Origin: Rhytidiadelphus loreus
Taxonomy: Eukaryota; Streptophyta; Bryopsida; Hypnales; Hylocomiaceae
Direction of reading: 5' to 3'
Length of the DNA stretch: 64,000 bases
Assembly: GCA_947034895.1 (NCBI GenBank)
Contig: OX344764.1
Location: 36,520,935 to 36,584,934 of the forward strand
The translations under genes and the position numbers were made by a program. The notes beneath the pieces are model-generated. The model was not told the DNA's origin. It saw only the letters and a program-made list of their open reading frames with translations, and searched no databases. Of this stretch, positions 47,293 through 60,813 are shown one piece after another (the stretch's first letter is position 1; every line of letters starts with the position of its first letter).

Positions 47293-48155
47293 TTACTGTA
47301 AGAGTTTGATGAAAAAATTGGTTGTGATTTGAAAGAAAATTAATTTCAAAGTTAGCCATGTCTAAAATTCGGTTGTCTTTACTATGACTTGGAATTACTT
47401 TATCCTTTGTCAATTTTCTTTAGAAATCCAATTTTTTTGTGGATCTTTACATATTGGTATATTTCCTTTTAGATTGTTGTACACAAAAATTGAAGGAAAT
47501 TGACAATAATAGAGTTTAAAATATCAACATTTGACAAACATGCAAATGATGTTGGTTCTCACAATATTTTAATTTTTTTTGGAATTGAGAGCATGGGATT
47601 GCATTATCTATTGTAGAGAGTTCATATTGCAACATGGACCATTGTCATATCTTAATGCCTTTGCAATTGAAATATTTGTTGAATAAAGCAATGCATTTAA
47701 TTTATATTTTATAGTCATATAATGTGTATTTAGGTTCAATTTCTTTGTCCAAAGACTAGAGTTTATGATGCACATAATTAATCCAAAAAATCCCCCAAAA
47801 TTAAAATCATTGTCAATATCATCAAAGAGTTGAAAATTGCCAAAAATTACATAGAACTTTTTCAAGTTCTATTAAAAATAACATTTTGCGGGGCAATTCA
47901 AACATCATTTTTCAAAGTTCTTGCAGGATGTATAAACATAAGGCCCCCCCCCTCCAATTTTTAACAATTCTAAAACAATTAAGGTGTCCATTTTTTGCAA
48001 GCCTCGTAAAACAATGAAATCCTACTACAACACACATTGCTATGAAGTACAAGGTTTGCCAAAGGACGTGGGCGGTTGTCAAATGAACAATTTAACAACC
48101 TTCTCTACAAGACATTAAATCATCCATTCAAAGTACGCCCATAATGACGTGGGCG
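47293..48155. other. AT-rich DNA flanking the CACTA element
   Basis: No gene supported; the ORF 47608-47865 lacks domains. Composition changes at about 48050, just before the CACTA terminus. Confidence 0.5.
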
Positions 48156-48168
48156 CACTAGTAGAAAA
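48156..48168 (+). repeat. CACTA left terminal inverted repeat
   Basis: CACTAGTAGAAAA, the typical plant CACTA end. ATGTTAGA then recurs at 48204, 48265 and 48335, a candidate subterminal binding motif. Confidence 0.75.
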
Positions 48169-48342
48169 CCATGTTTGAAACCATGTTCAGTTGCAGTATT
48201 TTCATGTTAGATCGCGAATTCTGAGACAATAAAAGGTTCACGTGTTGGGTACACATTGTAAATTATGTTAGAACTTACAAAATATGTTTAGTGCATAACT
48301 AGGATATGATACATTACTGACATTGTTCTTCATTCATGTTAG

Positions 48343-50081
48343 AAGTAACGCAGTTTGTATCCACAACAAGAGGGTGGAATGATGTCGCACATGTGGGCAC
48401 TATAGCATTTAATGTAGATTGGGATATGTGGCATTACACGGAGTACACAGAATGTATTCACACTTATAGTGGATGGAGTGAAGTTTGACTGTGAAGTGCA
48501 TTTATTGATAGTGGCCCACCTTTTCGTGAACGGCGCTAATTGTAAATGAAGATTGTACATTCAGATGGATGGATGTGTTCATGTCGTTAGTAGCCATGGA
48601 TGAAGTTTTTGTGTGATGGCATTTTTGGAGGATGTATGATCTACAGGACAGGTGATGAAATCCTATTGCTTATCATGTCTTGAAAAACAGAAAGCACATG
48701 TTTCCTGTAACATGTACTTGTTCTAGTGAACACAGGACGATATTCAGAGACTGTTAATGGCAACGCAGATGTTGGTGTTTCGTAGAATCACTGACAAGTA
48801 TAAACATATTACGGATTGCTATTCGTATTCTTGCGTTGAAGATGCACATCTTACATGACATGAAAAGTAAAATGAGCTTAATTGCCATTCAAAGATTCAT
48901 TATACTCACAAAATTGGACTTCCAAGTGAATGCGTAAAATGCACATGTTTTTATAGGGTGTGTATACGTTGACTAGTTCTGGAATTTAAAGACCACATTA
49001 CTAGCTTGGGTGTGCCATGATAAATACAAAATGATATGCGCAGTTGGAGAAGTAGTACTCACTTGCAGTGACCATGAATACACTGGTATATGTTGTGACC
49101 CAAATTTCTATTTGCAACACGTGTCGTTTAGGTTTGTAAAGTGAGGGCACTTTGTTTCTACAAATAAGTGTAGACATCATTAGAAGGTAGTCGTATTCAT
49201 ATATGTATACGTTATGTTCACATGGCATTGCCGAATGCAACATGCACTGTCCCTATGTACAATCCATACTTCAGTATAGAAGAAGGCAAATGTGTTCTTG
49301 CACACATGTATATGAATATTACAATCATTGACAAACCACCAACAAAACTAGAAGCGAGCATACGATTGTAATTATAGATAAGAAGATAGCAAAATATTTT
49401 GAATGAACAACTTGCTATATGAAAGGTTGTGTACACTACCAAGTAAATTGCTCCAGTATTTCATGCAGTGATGACACTTTAGAGGTTCAGACGTAGACAC
49501 TGCGGCAATGGAAGACTATTCCTCTACAAACCCTATTCAGGTGCTTGTTTGTAAACGTTGAACTTCAAGTTGTCCGCATTGTACCTCTTACTATACTTCG
49601 CACTACACAAGAACAACACAAATCGTGGGAAGGTGTAAAAAACTTATATCACCTTCTATGTCGGCCCTCGTGTCTTCTGAACAATGGACAAGGCTTGCAT
49701 GTCATGTCTTCTTTGTGGAATATGACATCAGATTAGGCTTCCAGCAACTTCCTTTTTTTAGAAGTCCTACCTTGCACATGTACTGCATCTGCATACTGCA
49801 ATCCATGAATCACATGTAAGTACTTGTTTGTTAAGGATAGGAGTGCATGACTTTTTCACCAATTGAGAGGATGTTTTTCCAGTGTCAGTACTTCTAAAAC
49901 ATTGCAATAGAAGCCAACGTGGGATCGATGGTGCATGCAGTACAAAAATAAAGAAGGGTAGCAGAAGTTTTCCAATCACAAAATAGATACATAGAAAACA
50001 ATATAACTACAATGTCCCAATCACAGTAGTGTTTGCGTACATTCACCTTTGTTGAATTCTTATTTGCAGTTGTCATGCACA
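48343..50081. other. Subterminal and 3' non-coding part of the CACTA element
   Basis: No supported gene; contains short ORFs on both strands without domains. It would include the 3' untranslated region of the transposase gene. Confidence 0.5.
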
Positions 50082-53000
50082 CTACGTTACAATTTGAAGT
50101 CCTGCAAATTCTATGTCACGTCTTGCAGCTAACATTTCAATATGCGGCCTTCCAATTCCTATGTCTCCACGACGCCCTCGCACTTCTGTTCCACAAACAA
50201 CCTTCCAATTTCCTCCTGTTGTCCCATTCTTCTGGGTGTCATTCGAGAAAAATACTTGTTGACATTGTGTAGGAAAGGCAAAAGACTGGGGACCCAATGG
50301 TAGTGGACTTGATAAATTAGCCAACGTAAAGCCATACTTGTCTCGAACTACGTTCGCATTGACGGCGCCCTCTCTTGATTGTATCCATGAACACACTAGA
50401 AGTACGCAGCAGTGACTGCGGTAGTCCAGCTCTATGATCTCCTCGATCCAACCAACATACTCGGTTTTCTGCAGCTTTCCATGTTGGTTGAAGGCCCTTC
50501 CCCCTGCTTGTCGTAGCACTGATGCTACTATTGCACTATCGCATGTTATTTTTTCTTCCTCAGCACTCCTAACTCGCAAGTGCATGCCATGAGCGTACAT
50601 TGCACGGTATGATGTTGCTAACATCTCAGGCAATTGCGAGGCTTCAAATACGTCCTCTGATGGTGGTGTCGGACCATCCTTTGACTTCGCCACCTCTATC
50701 TGTAGCCACTCTGTAAACTTTGGAAGACTGCGAAAATCTGATGGATAATGTATTGCATTATGCTTGCCAAACCTTCGTTCATATTCACGAGTGAACAATT
50801 CTCTATCACTTGCTCGCTTTGAACATGCCAAGTTGTATTTCCTACAAGCACACAACCACCAAATGCACACAACTGTTAATTGCTAGAAACATGCATAGCT
50901 ATGTAACATCGTGAATGCATCTCCTATAGAAGCTTAATTACAAAACCAAATTCTATCATAAAATTCAGTGCTACCATGCTCGGTGCACGCTTTTCCTGTT
51001 ACAATTGTTACCACTGTTTTCGTGCATTGCAAACACAGTTGTATTCAATGGTCATGGTATATATATATTCATGCATTCAATTACATGTTATTTTGACATA
51101 CTTGTTTCCTTCTTTTCCCTTGCTATAGCCATTTCAGCACTTGTGCTAGCAACGCACTTACTGTCTCCATTCATCGAAGTGCAATGAATTATTGACAACA
51201 AAGTCGTGCACCCATATCCGAAACTCCATGGACATGGGTCGACGCCGACCACTACCTTGGAGCATTTCATCATTCATTCGTTGCTCTTCTTTGTCGTCCC
51301 ATACACGGCGAGACGTTCCTTGATAACGTTCCATGTACTCCGTACAATAACCCAAAGTCTCTGACATAGCATATCCCTCTGCCATGCTAGCTTCTGGTCT
51401 TGCATATGTCCTTACATAATCCTTCAAAGACTTCATATATCTCTCTATTGGATACATCCATCGGCAATGCACTGGACCACATATATACAATTCTTCTACT
51501 AAATGAATCATCAGATGTGACATGACATCCATAAATGTCGGTGGAAATACTTTTTCCAAAAGGCACAATGCTTCAGCTGCATCTGTGATATCAGCATCTC
51601 TATCAGCAATTGTGATTTCCCGAGCACAGAGTCTCTGGAATACACGACTGACTTTCATGACTGCTTGCCGCACGTCTTCATCCAGAACACCGCGTAGTGC
51701 CAGAGGAAGAATCTGTGAGTATACAATGTTACAAATTTCAGTCACGCATCCCTCATTTTGCAAACTATTCTATCACATATGTTGTCAACCTTATCTGCAA
51801 AGCACATTATTTTCACGTTACAACCTTCCATCGTAACTTTTTCCACTTGCACAATTGCAGCCACTGTACTCAGATTTGTATGTATTGTCAATCACGACTC
51901 CATCCTCATAACTTCAACGTGGCTCCATTGTTGTTCTTCTCTGTCTATATTTCTTTACATTTGTAATATGCTGTAGTGCATGATTATCATTCTCACATTA
52001 CTACATTTTGACTTGAAAGAAATTTTGCTACCACTTCCACACAATTCATCATTTGATAGCTTACAATCCGCGCTATGTTTAGAGTACTTACTTGTTGCAT
52101 TAGCACATGAAAGTTATGGGACTTCATGTACCGGAGTTTGCCCTCTTCCAAGCACTTCTGGATGGCACCAACATAATTGGAAGGAGTTTTCAGGTTTCTA
52201 ATTATGTCCATGACTGTGGTTCGCTCGCTAGGCTTCAAGATGTAAGGAGCACTGGGCATGTGGAATGCCTCAGTTCGCCTTTGTGCAGGACCTAGCCAGA
52301 GGTCACTACGAATTCTCATAGCTTCCATGTCCTGCCTACTACCAATGGAGTCCTTCACTCCCGTAAGAGTTTTCAGCATATTTTCGCAGAGATTTTTTTC
52401 ACAGTGCATAGGATCCAGTAAGTGCCGAATGAGCAAATTCTGCCAACAAATGACTCTCATACTCACTGATTAGTACAACTGTTTTCAATATGCTTACAAA
52501 AATTGTGTCGCAATTTGCAGTTCAACATAATGCTCTACAATTTACGTCTTCCTCTTTGATTTGCACTTCCATGTTAGTGAAGACAGATTGGAAGTCTTAA
52601 ATACAAATTACAATAGAAATTGTTTTTGAAAAAGTCTGGACATGCACTTTCGGTGTGTCAATGTAGACTACAGAACATTCATGCAAGACACTTTCTTGGA
52701 CTTGGACATTCATCACTAGCAGTCGTTTACCTTGTTTGTTCTATAGTCCATAAGTTTGCTTGCTATTTCTTTATAGACTTCAGCAATTTCTTGTGTTCCT
52801 ATTTTTCTGAATTCACTAAGACATTCTGAACATGTAGGGATGAATGTGGGCATGGCACTATTTGACACGCTAATGTAAATGAGGTCATCATTCTGGAAGT
52901 CACGTTTGAAACGTGTATGTTAATGTTTGTACTTCTTGAACGCGTTCATTCTGGAATAAAAATTGAATTTCCAACAATTCCTGTACACTCGCTGCAAACA

Positions 53001-54986
53001 TGCATGTGAGTTTCTTGATTGTCTTTAATAAAGCTGTATGTCCACGTAGTACTTTTTCCACTTTGCAAAAACTACAGTTCTCACTCTAACGTAGTTCATT
53101 TGGAATTGTATTTGTTGTTACAAAATTGAATGCATAAGCATATGGTAGGTACGCCCATGCAAGTCTGCTACACATTTTGAAGACATTGCGCAATACGTTG
53201 AATTGTTGCAATTTTTGACTACAACAAAATAATTTGACAAAGTTCATTTTTGTTAATACTGACAGAAATTTGATTACAGGCTCACCTCCCAGTACGGAAG
53301 CTCTCTGAATGCAATACTGCGCTTCACGCCATGTATATGCACTGGATCTTCATCACCACCATTGCAACCGCCTCCTGCAATGTATGCTTCACGTTCCAAA
53401 CCACAACGTATGGTTTCCTGTGCAGTCATCCGTGTAGGAGGATTTCGATGTTCCACCTCACCGTTGAAGTTCAGGTTCCTTCGATACGGATGTCGCCTGC
53501 GTGTCCATCTCCTTCCCCCAACATACACTATTTTCCTGCCCTTTACTTGCTGCTGACCATCTAGTTTGTTCCTTGATTTTGCAGACCTTGCATCTGTGGC
53601 TGGTCCACAAACTGTACAACCTTTATATCCATGTGTACACAATCCGGAGATGAGGCCATATCCTGGATAGTCAGAAATTGTCCACATTAACAAGCCTCTT
53701 AGTGTGAATCGTCGTTCTCCAGGTGGCTTAGAGAAATCTTGACAAGACACTCCTTTCCACAATTCTAGTAACTCTTCTAGTACTGGTCGAATGAAAACAT
53801 CGATGTTCTCACTTGTAGGAGACAACTTCCCTGAAATCAAAATATTCAATTGTACAAAGAACTTTTTTGTCACCAAATAGGGAGGCAAGTTGTAAATCAG
53901 TAGAAGCACTGGCCACGTCAAGTGACTGGTATTCGAATGTGGAAAAGGATTTACACCATCTAAGGACATTCCAAACCTCAAGTTCCGCCCATCCTCAACA
54001 AATGAAGGGTCCACGTTGTTATCAATGTGTTTCCATGCTGGGCTGTCAGCAACAGATTTCATAATGCCCTCTTCCATGTTTGGGTGGTCACTGTGAAATC
54101 TTAACATCTCCGCTATTGCGGGAGACCGATACATGCACATCAATCTTGGCATGAGAGGAAAGTGCCTTATTACTCTGACGGGAATGACATCAGATCCGAC
54201 AATATATCTGGATTTACCGCATTTCAAGTTTGGGCATTCCTTCAAGTGTTCATGTGGGCCACGATATAGTATACATCCATCGGGACAAGTGTGAATTATA
54301 TTGTAATTGAATCCCAACTTCCGTATAAGTTTTCGGGCTTCATAATGACTAGCAGGCAGCATGTTGTTTTTGGGCAATAACACAGTGGACAAATACTTTA
54401 GCAGTTCATCTACATACGCATTATTAACGCCATGTACAACTGCCATGTTGATCAACACGATTGTTGCAGAAATGATGCTCACTTGCTTCCCATTGTACAC
54501 TAGATTTGTTGCTTGCCAGTACAAATCTTGTAGGGCATCCATTTGCTCTAACATGTCTTGGTCACCGACAACCTCATGTACATCATTACCGCATTCCTCC
54601 CGTAGACGATCACCTTCATCAAAAGCATCAAAAATTTGTCTTTGAACATCGTGGTACGGGTCCAAATGCTCTATATATTCGGTGCGTATGTCTTCATCAT
54701 CAAAGACGTTTGGTTCTGCAAATCTTTCTCCACCTGAATTTACCCTTATGCCTTCGGCTGGATACCCACCTACTGGATCTCCACCAACCATGGATCGCAT
54801 GAGGAATGCATCCCGCTTGTATTTTCGCAGGTGCCATTGAATTGTAGCTATGTTATATCGGCGACCCCCGCGACATTTAGTACATGGACACCGAAACGAG
54901 TCATATCCATTTTCTCGAGCAATTCGCAATTCAGTTTCCAAAATAAGATCCTCCGGTGGAATGTGGAGGGTACTGTCTGTAGCCAT
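50082..54986 (-). CDS. TNP2-type CACTA transposase, four exons
   Basis: Minus-strand exons are 54986-53286, 52439-52092, 51712-51162 and 50841-50082. Introns are 846, 379 and 320 bases with GT-AG ends, and the total is 1119 residues. Domains in order: transposase-associated zinc motif (C33, C35, C38, H52); Transposase_21/TNP2 core, about 230-600, with the conserved SLDGVNPF (Asp343), WTISDYPGY (Asp439) and LDPMHCEKN (576-583); DUF4218, about 684-800 (FPPTFMDVMSHL, GPVHCRWMYPIERYM); DUF4216, about 995-1090 (YGFTLANLS, FAFPTQCQQVFF). The first join restores PYWE/NLLIRH and the second LMQQ/ILPLALRG, as in family members. It cuts and joins element ends at short target sites. The length is usual for full TNP2 proteins and no stop interrupts it, so it looks functional. 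Confidence 0.9.
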
Positions 54987-57900
54987 CTGTAATTATATGT
55001 GATCTTCAATTCGACTGTCTTATTTGCTATTCCCCTTGTACAGAAAAAGAGCTGCACAATATGAAATTACAAGTTCAAAGAATTGTTAATTCTACAATGT
55101 TCGCAGCAATGACATGTGCATCTAACGTAAACATGATAGCAGCATGACCTCTACATTTCTACAACGCGTTTCCTAATATGTGTTGATTGCATGCTCGTCC
55201 AAAATCCTCCGCACTTTACACAAGATGTATCACAATTAGCATATATGAACTATCATTTTGAATATGAATAACAACATAGAGTGCACACTGAATGTAACAC
55301 TAAGGTCTAGTACCCTTGATCACATATGCATACCTCCCTTTCCTTACGCAAATGAAGATGACTGCAGACATAGGATTGTTCCATTTACCTGATTGTAGTG
55401 CTCATTTACATGCATTGTGTCTGATAAGAAGGCGGTACTTAGCAATCTCCATGGATCAAGTCATCAACCTTACAGACACATGAATTATGCCGAATTATCC
55501 GGTATGGCCGAAAGCACTTGCACTGTTTAGCTTTTGATCGCACAGCAAAATCCAGACCTAATGCGTACTTTGTCTTCAGACGACAACAACAAACTTTTGC
55601 TATCTTGGTCCACCTCAATCCTTGTAAGCATCCTTTGCATGTACACTTGCACTTATTGGTGTCTTCCCATCTAACTTTCAAATTTCTGTGAATGTCAATG
55701 AGTCCCCCGCTGGGTTTTTCTGCAATATATGCATTTCTTGCACACTTGGTTTCCAAAAATCTCCTCACCTAAGGGCATAAAGGCATGCACAACATGTTTT
55801 CTGAAGTTAGTATGCAGTGCAGAACACTACATAGATTCTGCTTTTGTTACTGCTGAATAACAACTATGAGCAAAGAATTTGTTTGCTCAATCCCCATTAC
55901 CTCAGCTTCCAACATTTGTAGACATAGGGCTGTGCAACACTTCCATTTCTAAACAGTAGTGCCTCTACTGTCAACAAAATGTTGTCAAGCTTCTTTTCCA
56001 TCAACGTCCAATAAAAGAGGCCTTACCGACTGTAGTTGACATTCCTAACCACTGTATTACCTTCAAGTTTTGAGCTATATACAACCATCTTCCTTTCTTT
56101 AGATAGAAAGTAAGGAAATCATGGCCATGGAGCTGTTTTTGTTCATCTTGTAGCAAGTTGAATAGTAACAGTGATCATCACCTATTCAGCTTTTGGTGTG
56201 CTAAGGCTATTTCCGGGCCAATGAGCCATACAATGATTGCACACATCATACATACTGTGTATATGTTCATTGGCATATGTATCTACTACCTCTACAATTC
56301 AAGTACTGAAAAAAATTATGTGGAGAATATATGACACTGTAGTAATTTGTACTCTGAAATGTACTTGTAACTTCATTCTCATGTTTCCAGCGTCAGTGGA
56401 TGCCCTAAGGGGAACTAAACTATTGAACTCCTATAAGAAGAGCTCTACGTTTTGCCGTCCACTTGTGTTTATTTATTAGCCACTTTAGTCTTTTTGCATG
56501 GTTTGTGGTTGTCATTGACATTTTTGTGGTCCTTCAGTACACTGACATTTGATAGACATTTCATGAACTACATGTTTGTCAATATAAACTATATTTCCAC
56601 AAACAACAACATCAACATGCACAATATGTTGCTTCTTTTAATAGTGTATATAATTACATGTTCAGAGAGCACACTAGTACGAAGTGCATGCGAATGACAA
56701 AGCTCATTCTTCCTTGTCATACTTGTAGAAACAGCACTTGCTTATGTCTATGACTATTGACTACTTCTACTCTCTTCACACTCATTTTATTATAGTCACT
56801 AGACTGACACTTCTATGATTGGTATGAATACTGTTTAGTAAGTTCTACGTACATTGTATTCTGAACACATAATAATAGTCTTTACCAAATGTTCAAATAC
56901 GGAAAGGGTAAACAATGCATTCAAAAATTCATCAATGTTAGAAAATTGCTTACAGCACATTTTTGAAGCAAGCGTGTACCCCTTCTTCGTTTCCAATGAC
57001 GCTACCCCTGCGAAATTGTACATGTCATATGGAGAAATGCTGTCGACATTTCTTGTAATGTTGTCCGCTTAATTTCCAAGCGTCTTCTCCTACGGTCATC
57101 CAAGGTCTACAGAATAGCATAGAAGTGAATGTTAGTTATGAACAAGGACATCACTTCTAGTTTTCATTACAAAACTTCACAGTCAATGAATTTGGAATGT
57201 ACTGAATTCTCCACAATTGTTACAGCACACCCAAGCATGAGTGTGCTTGCCCATGTACACTACGCACAATTGTGTTTCTGTAGTACAACATTCACATGGA
57301 ACTTTTGCTTGCATGATAAAAAGCCATGTCGACCAAGTTGTTTTCATTTCTTACGTCCTGCATGGAAATCCCTGCAGTTTACTACAAGGCTTTTTTAAAA
57401 ACATCATTGTTGAAGGTTTTCTCTATGATAGACGGTAACTTCAGTTTTGAGTCACAGAAGCCAAACTTCTCTGTAATTTAAGGACTTTGCGAAAGTGGCA
57501 AACACAAATCTTGTGTTGCAAACCTTGTCACCTGCGTAAAGGTAAGTGCAAGTCAATAATATGTACTTCAACATTGTTTAGTACATATGCAGTCGTCACT
57601 TGTGATCCACCTATGACAGTAAAAGCGTCATCTATTTAAGAACAATGCATCCAATTCCATTTCATCTTAAAAGTATACTAGTATGCCTTCTATTGTCCAG
57701 CTCTGTAGTAACTGAGGTAATGTAGTACACTTATGTTGTCATATACGTTGACTTTGGGGAATTGCAATTCATGCACACCGACATTCTGAACTTCTTTGAA
57801 TGTTGTTGTATATGCATAGTGCAAACTGCTACTGTGTAATTTCCGTCACTGTGGTTTGCAACACATAATGGTAGCTGCTGAAACTTTTGTTGTGCATGCG

Positions 57901-58669
57901 CTTTACAATTCATTGTTTTTTTCTCCATAATAATCCAGTTGCTTTGCTTTCATGTCCCTGCTATTTCAGTATTGAATTGCCGTTTTTGTATTGCACATGT
58001 GGGCATTCTATGCTTCACAAGGCACAACCCTTCAAGGCATCCAATATTGTAAGTAAACACATACTATTCAAAGAACAAAAACTTCCAACACCTGCAAGGA
58101 ACTTATAATCTTTGATGATGTGGACGATTCATTCCAAGGTTGCCTTTTCCTACTCATACTGCGATTAGTATGCCCTACTATAGAAACTACGTATTGTACA
58201 TGGAAGATTTTCATATCACAAGTACACCAAATCATCTTTGCTTGCAGCATGCACTGCTTTGTAGCTATACTAGGCTTAGACAGATTTGTGGTGCCCAAAA
58301 CTAGCACACATGTAGACTTACAAATTCACGCATTTAGGGCATGGCTGTCTACTGTTCTGCACTTCTAGGAGAGTTGTATGCTTCAATGGTAAAGACACTT
58401 GCATGACAACAAAGGCTTTACAATGTCAGCACTACATAAACGCATGCCACCACTATTTCAAAATTTAGAGATGCACTGCTAGTGCCTCAGTCGATTTGCA
58501 TAGTGCAACGGTAAAGACACGTGGCACTGTAGGGTCCTGCCATTTTTCCAAATGAGCAAGGCAGACAAACCCCACAGTAGTTTGTATGCATACGTTCATT
58601 ACGTTCCACGTCTGTAACTAGAAGCCACCATCCTTCATTTAGCTCTCATTAAGTAACGCAGCCGCATAC
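54987..58669. other. Non-coding interior of the CACTA element
   Basis: Apart from the Cys-rich ORF at 55439-55768, the short ORFs on both strands overlap and have no recognisable domain. It includes the 5' flank of the transposase gene. Confidence 0.45.
55439..55768 (-). CDS. Unrecognised cysteine-rich ORF (109 aa)
   Basis: Located about 450 bases upstream of the transposase start on the same strand. It has clustered Cys pairs (KCKCTCKGC, VCCCR, CKCF, CVCK) and is Lys/Arg-rich, which could suggest metal or nucleic-acid binding. It could be a separate small gene, an alternative upstream exon of the transposase transcript or a captured fragment. I do not recognise the family. Longer than the other ORFs nearby and with a biased composition, but unproven as a gene. 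Confidence 0.3.
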   Translation of the reverse strand: MRRFLETKCARNAYIAEKPSGGLIDIHRNLKVRWEDTNKCKCTCKGCLQGLRWTKIAKVCCCRLKTKYALGLDFAVRSKAKQCKCFRPYRIIRHNSCVCKVDDLIHGDC

Positions 58670-58891
58670 ATGGACTGCACACCTTACGAGGAAGAGAGGA
58701 ATGCTAGAAAGAAGGCTTTACACGACGCTGTACAACGTACCTTGCTGAAAGCCGGCTTCGTTGATGCTATACATGTGAGGTCCAGTTTCACGGGAGAGCC
58801 CAACGCAGCAGCGGAAGGTGTTGTTCCTGTGCAACGCCGGCCAAAAAGAACTCATCCACAACAACCGAGTTTGGTGATGCTATACATGTGA
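58670..58891 (+). CDS. Small basic ORF, start region of a possible CACTA accessory protein
   Basis: 73 codons. The N-terminus MDCTPYEEERNARKKALHD resembles the YE-x-R-x(n)-N-type motif at the start of several plant transposon-associated and nuclear proteins, and RRPKRTHPQQP looks like a nuclear localisation signal. The 113-bp tandem duplication (58763-58988) cuts the frame: with one unit only, the frame would run on past PSLVML for a few more codons to a TGA. It may be a small protein or a 5' exon of the gene at 60814, but no splice link is visible. Confidence 0.35.
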   Translation: MDCTPYEEERNARKKALHDAVQRTLLKAGFVDAIHVRSSFTGEPNAAAEGVVPVQRRPKRTHPQQPSLVMLYM

Positions 58892-58988
58892 GGTCCAGTT
58901 TCACGGGAGAGCCCAACGCAGCAGCGGAAGGTGTTGTTCTTGTGCAACGCCGGCCAAAAAGAACTCGTCCACAACAACCGAGTTTGGT
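58763..58988. repeat. 113-bp tandem duplication, two units
   Basis: Units 58763-58875 and 58876-58988 start GATGCTATACATGTGAGGTC. They differ at only about two positions (TTCCTG/TTCTTG and ACTCAT/ACTCGT), so the duplication is recent. A length of 113 is not a multiple of 3, so it shifts frame. Confidence 0.95.
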
Positions 58989-60813
58989 GATGCTACGGAG
59001 AAGTAGTTGACAATCGAAGCAGCAAGCGCAAAGCCTTCACAAAGTCGGCGACAAGTCAGGACTCTTGGTAACATTGGTCACTGCTTTTGTGTTGTTTGTT
59101 TACAATTTTCCCCTATTCAATTTCAATCCTTGGAAGTAGAATTCGTAGTGGCCATGGCATGAACGTGAGTTGTAGTAGAAAGCCCAAGCACTACAGTAGA
59201 GTGCCTATCCATGTCCTTGTCTTGCAATATTCGTACATGGCGGTAGCTTCTTTCATGATAGACGTGTCACATCTGCTAAGCTATTTCTCACAACACCCAA
59301 AGTGGCTTAAAGATTGCAGCTTTTTGTTTTTTTGGAATTGGTATTTTGCTTTCCCAATCATTGCGTTTTTAGGGTTTGAGAAAGTTCTCGTTTGGTGGTC
59401 CTTTGTCAAGGGAACCCTAGCACATAGTGCTTGGCTAAGCTAGGAAACGTGTACTTCCTTCAACTGACATGTTCTAGGAATAGGTACCAACACTACATTG
59501 CTCTTATCTTTTGATCCTCTGCGTTCAACACTTCTGTGGAATTACATGAGATCTCTTACAGTAATGTTTGTGGTGATACGAAGCACATTCATGTTAGGAA
59601 ACTGTACAGTACAGGGCATTTGTGCAGAAGGGGAAGAGTGTAGCGACTCCGGACTCCTTCAAATTGCAACGCATCCATGTTGTCTTTTAGAAGCTCCCTA
59701 CTACTTACTAGTGATTCATTTGGTGGAATATTTTTTCCATTGGAGATACAAGTCCTTAGCCGTATAGAGTTTCACTTGTATGAATTTCAGTTCGGAGAAG
59801 CACGTTCAAAACAGTAGGGTTCTGCCTCAGTAGAAGAAGATGCTTCGATATGAAGTGAAGCACAGTGTCCTCAATGGTTCTTGGTCCACGACCTAGAACT
59901 ATACTCTTTATTTTAGTAAACTTTCAATTGTCTGTGCTTTGTTTGGAAGCAATTCATTGGAGGTGTAGCAAGCAACCCAGTGTAACGACCGGCATTGCAA
60001 ATCCTGTAGTGCGACCTTGTGGCACCCAGTCTTCCATAGGAAACCTAATCAATTGTAGAAACCTGCATTTGTAGAGTTCACGCTATTGTGAACAGTGAAG
60101 GACAACTGCATGCGCTTCCACATGGCTGTGGACATTGTGCTACATAACCTCGAGTACGCACTTCTTTCAATGTAACATGGCTTTGGTTTTTTACCTTGTT
60201 AGTGTGTGAATATGTACTACATTTGTCTTGATGTTCCGTAGACAGTGAAGTACAAGATTATGTTTCTAACAAGGTCTCTTTGTTTTGCAAGTCTATCTTG
60301 CAAAGGTAGTGTTCTGTTCAATGGACTTGCAGCCAACGAGTACCAATTTCTAGAGAATTATTAGAGAAGACCTTTGTATGAAAGTATTGTATTTTCATTT
60401 CCAATGGCAACACTCCTAGCTTATTGTGAGCACTACTTTGTCCAATTTATATAAATTATGGACTGCACATTTGTCCCTCAACATGTGTCTTTTCTGAATA
60501 TGTTGTTTAGAATTGCCTAGTAGGTCAAAATGACAATATGTTGCTTGTACACAGAACATGCATAGCACGAGGAACAAGTTTTGTATGCTAGCACTTGTGC
60601 ATTGTTTTAACAAACTTTTTATGTAGCCACATGTGTAGGAATTTGTTGTTTCTAATGCTTGCTGTGATTGTTGACTTTTCTAAGAAACTTGTATTTTTTC
60701 GTGGTGACATAGGAGCACACCATAGCCTTTTCTTTCTACTCATAGTATGTAATGGCGACCTTTGTGATTGCTAACAGAGAGCAGAGAGTTTCGTTGCTTG
60801 GCAGCGGAAGACA
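58989..60813. other. Non-coding interior of the CACTA element
   Basis: The longest ORF, 59087-59443 (118 codons), is hydrophobic and unrecognised. Probably upstream sequence of the TNPA-like gene. Confidence 0.4.

Noticed and set aside
59087..59443. 118-codon hydrophobic ORF in the CACTA interior
   Set aside because: No family recognised and no splice or promoter context; not enough to call a gene.
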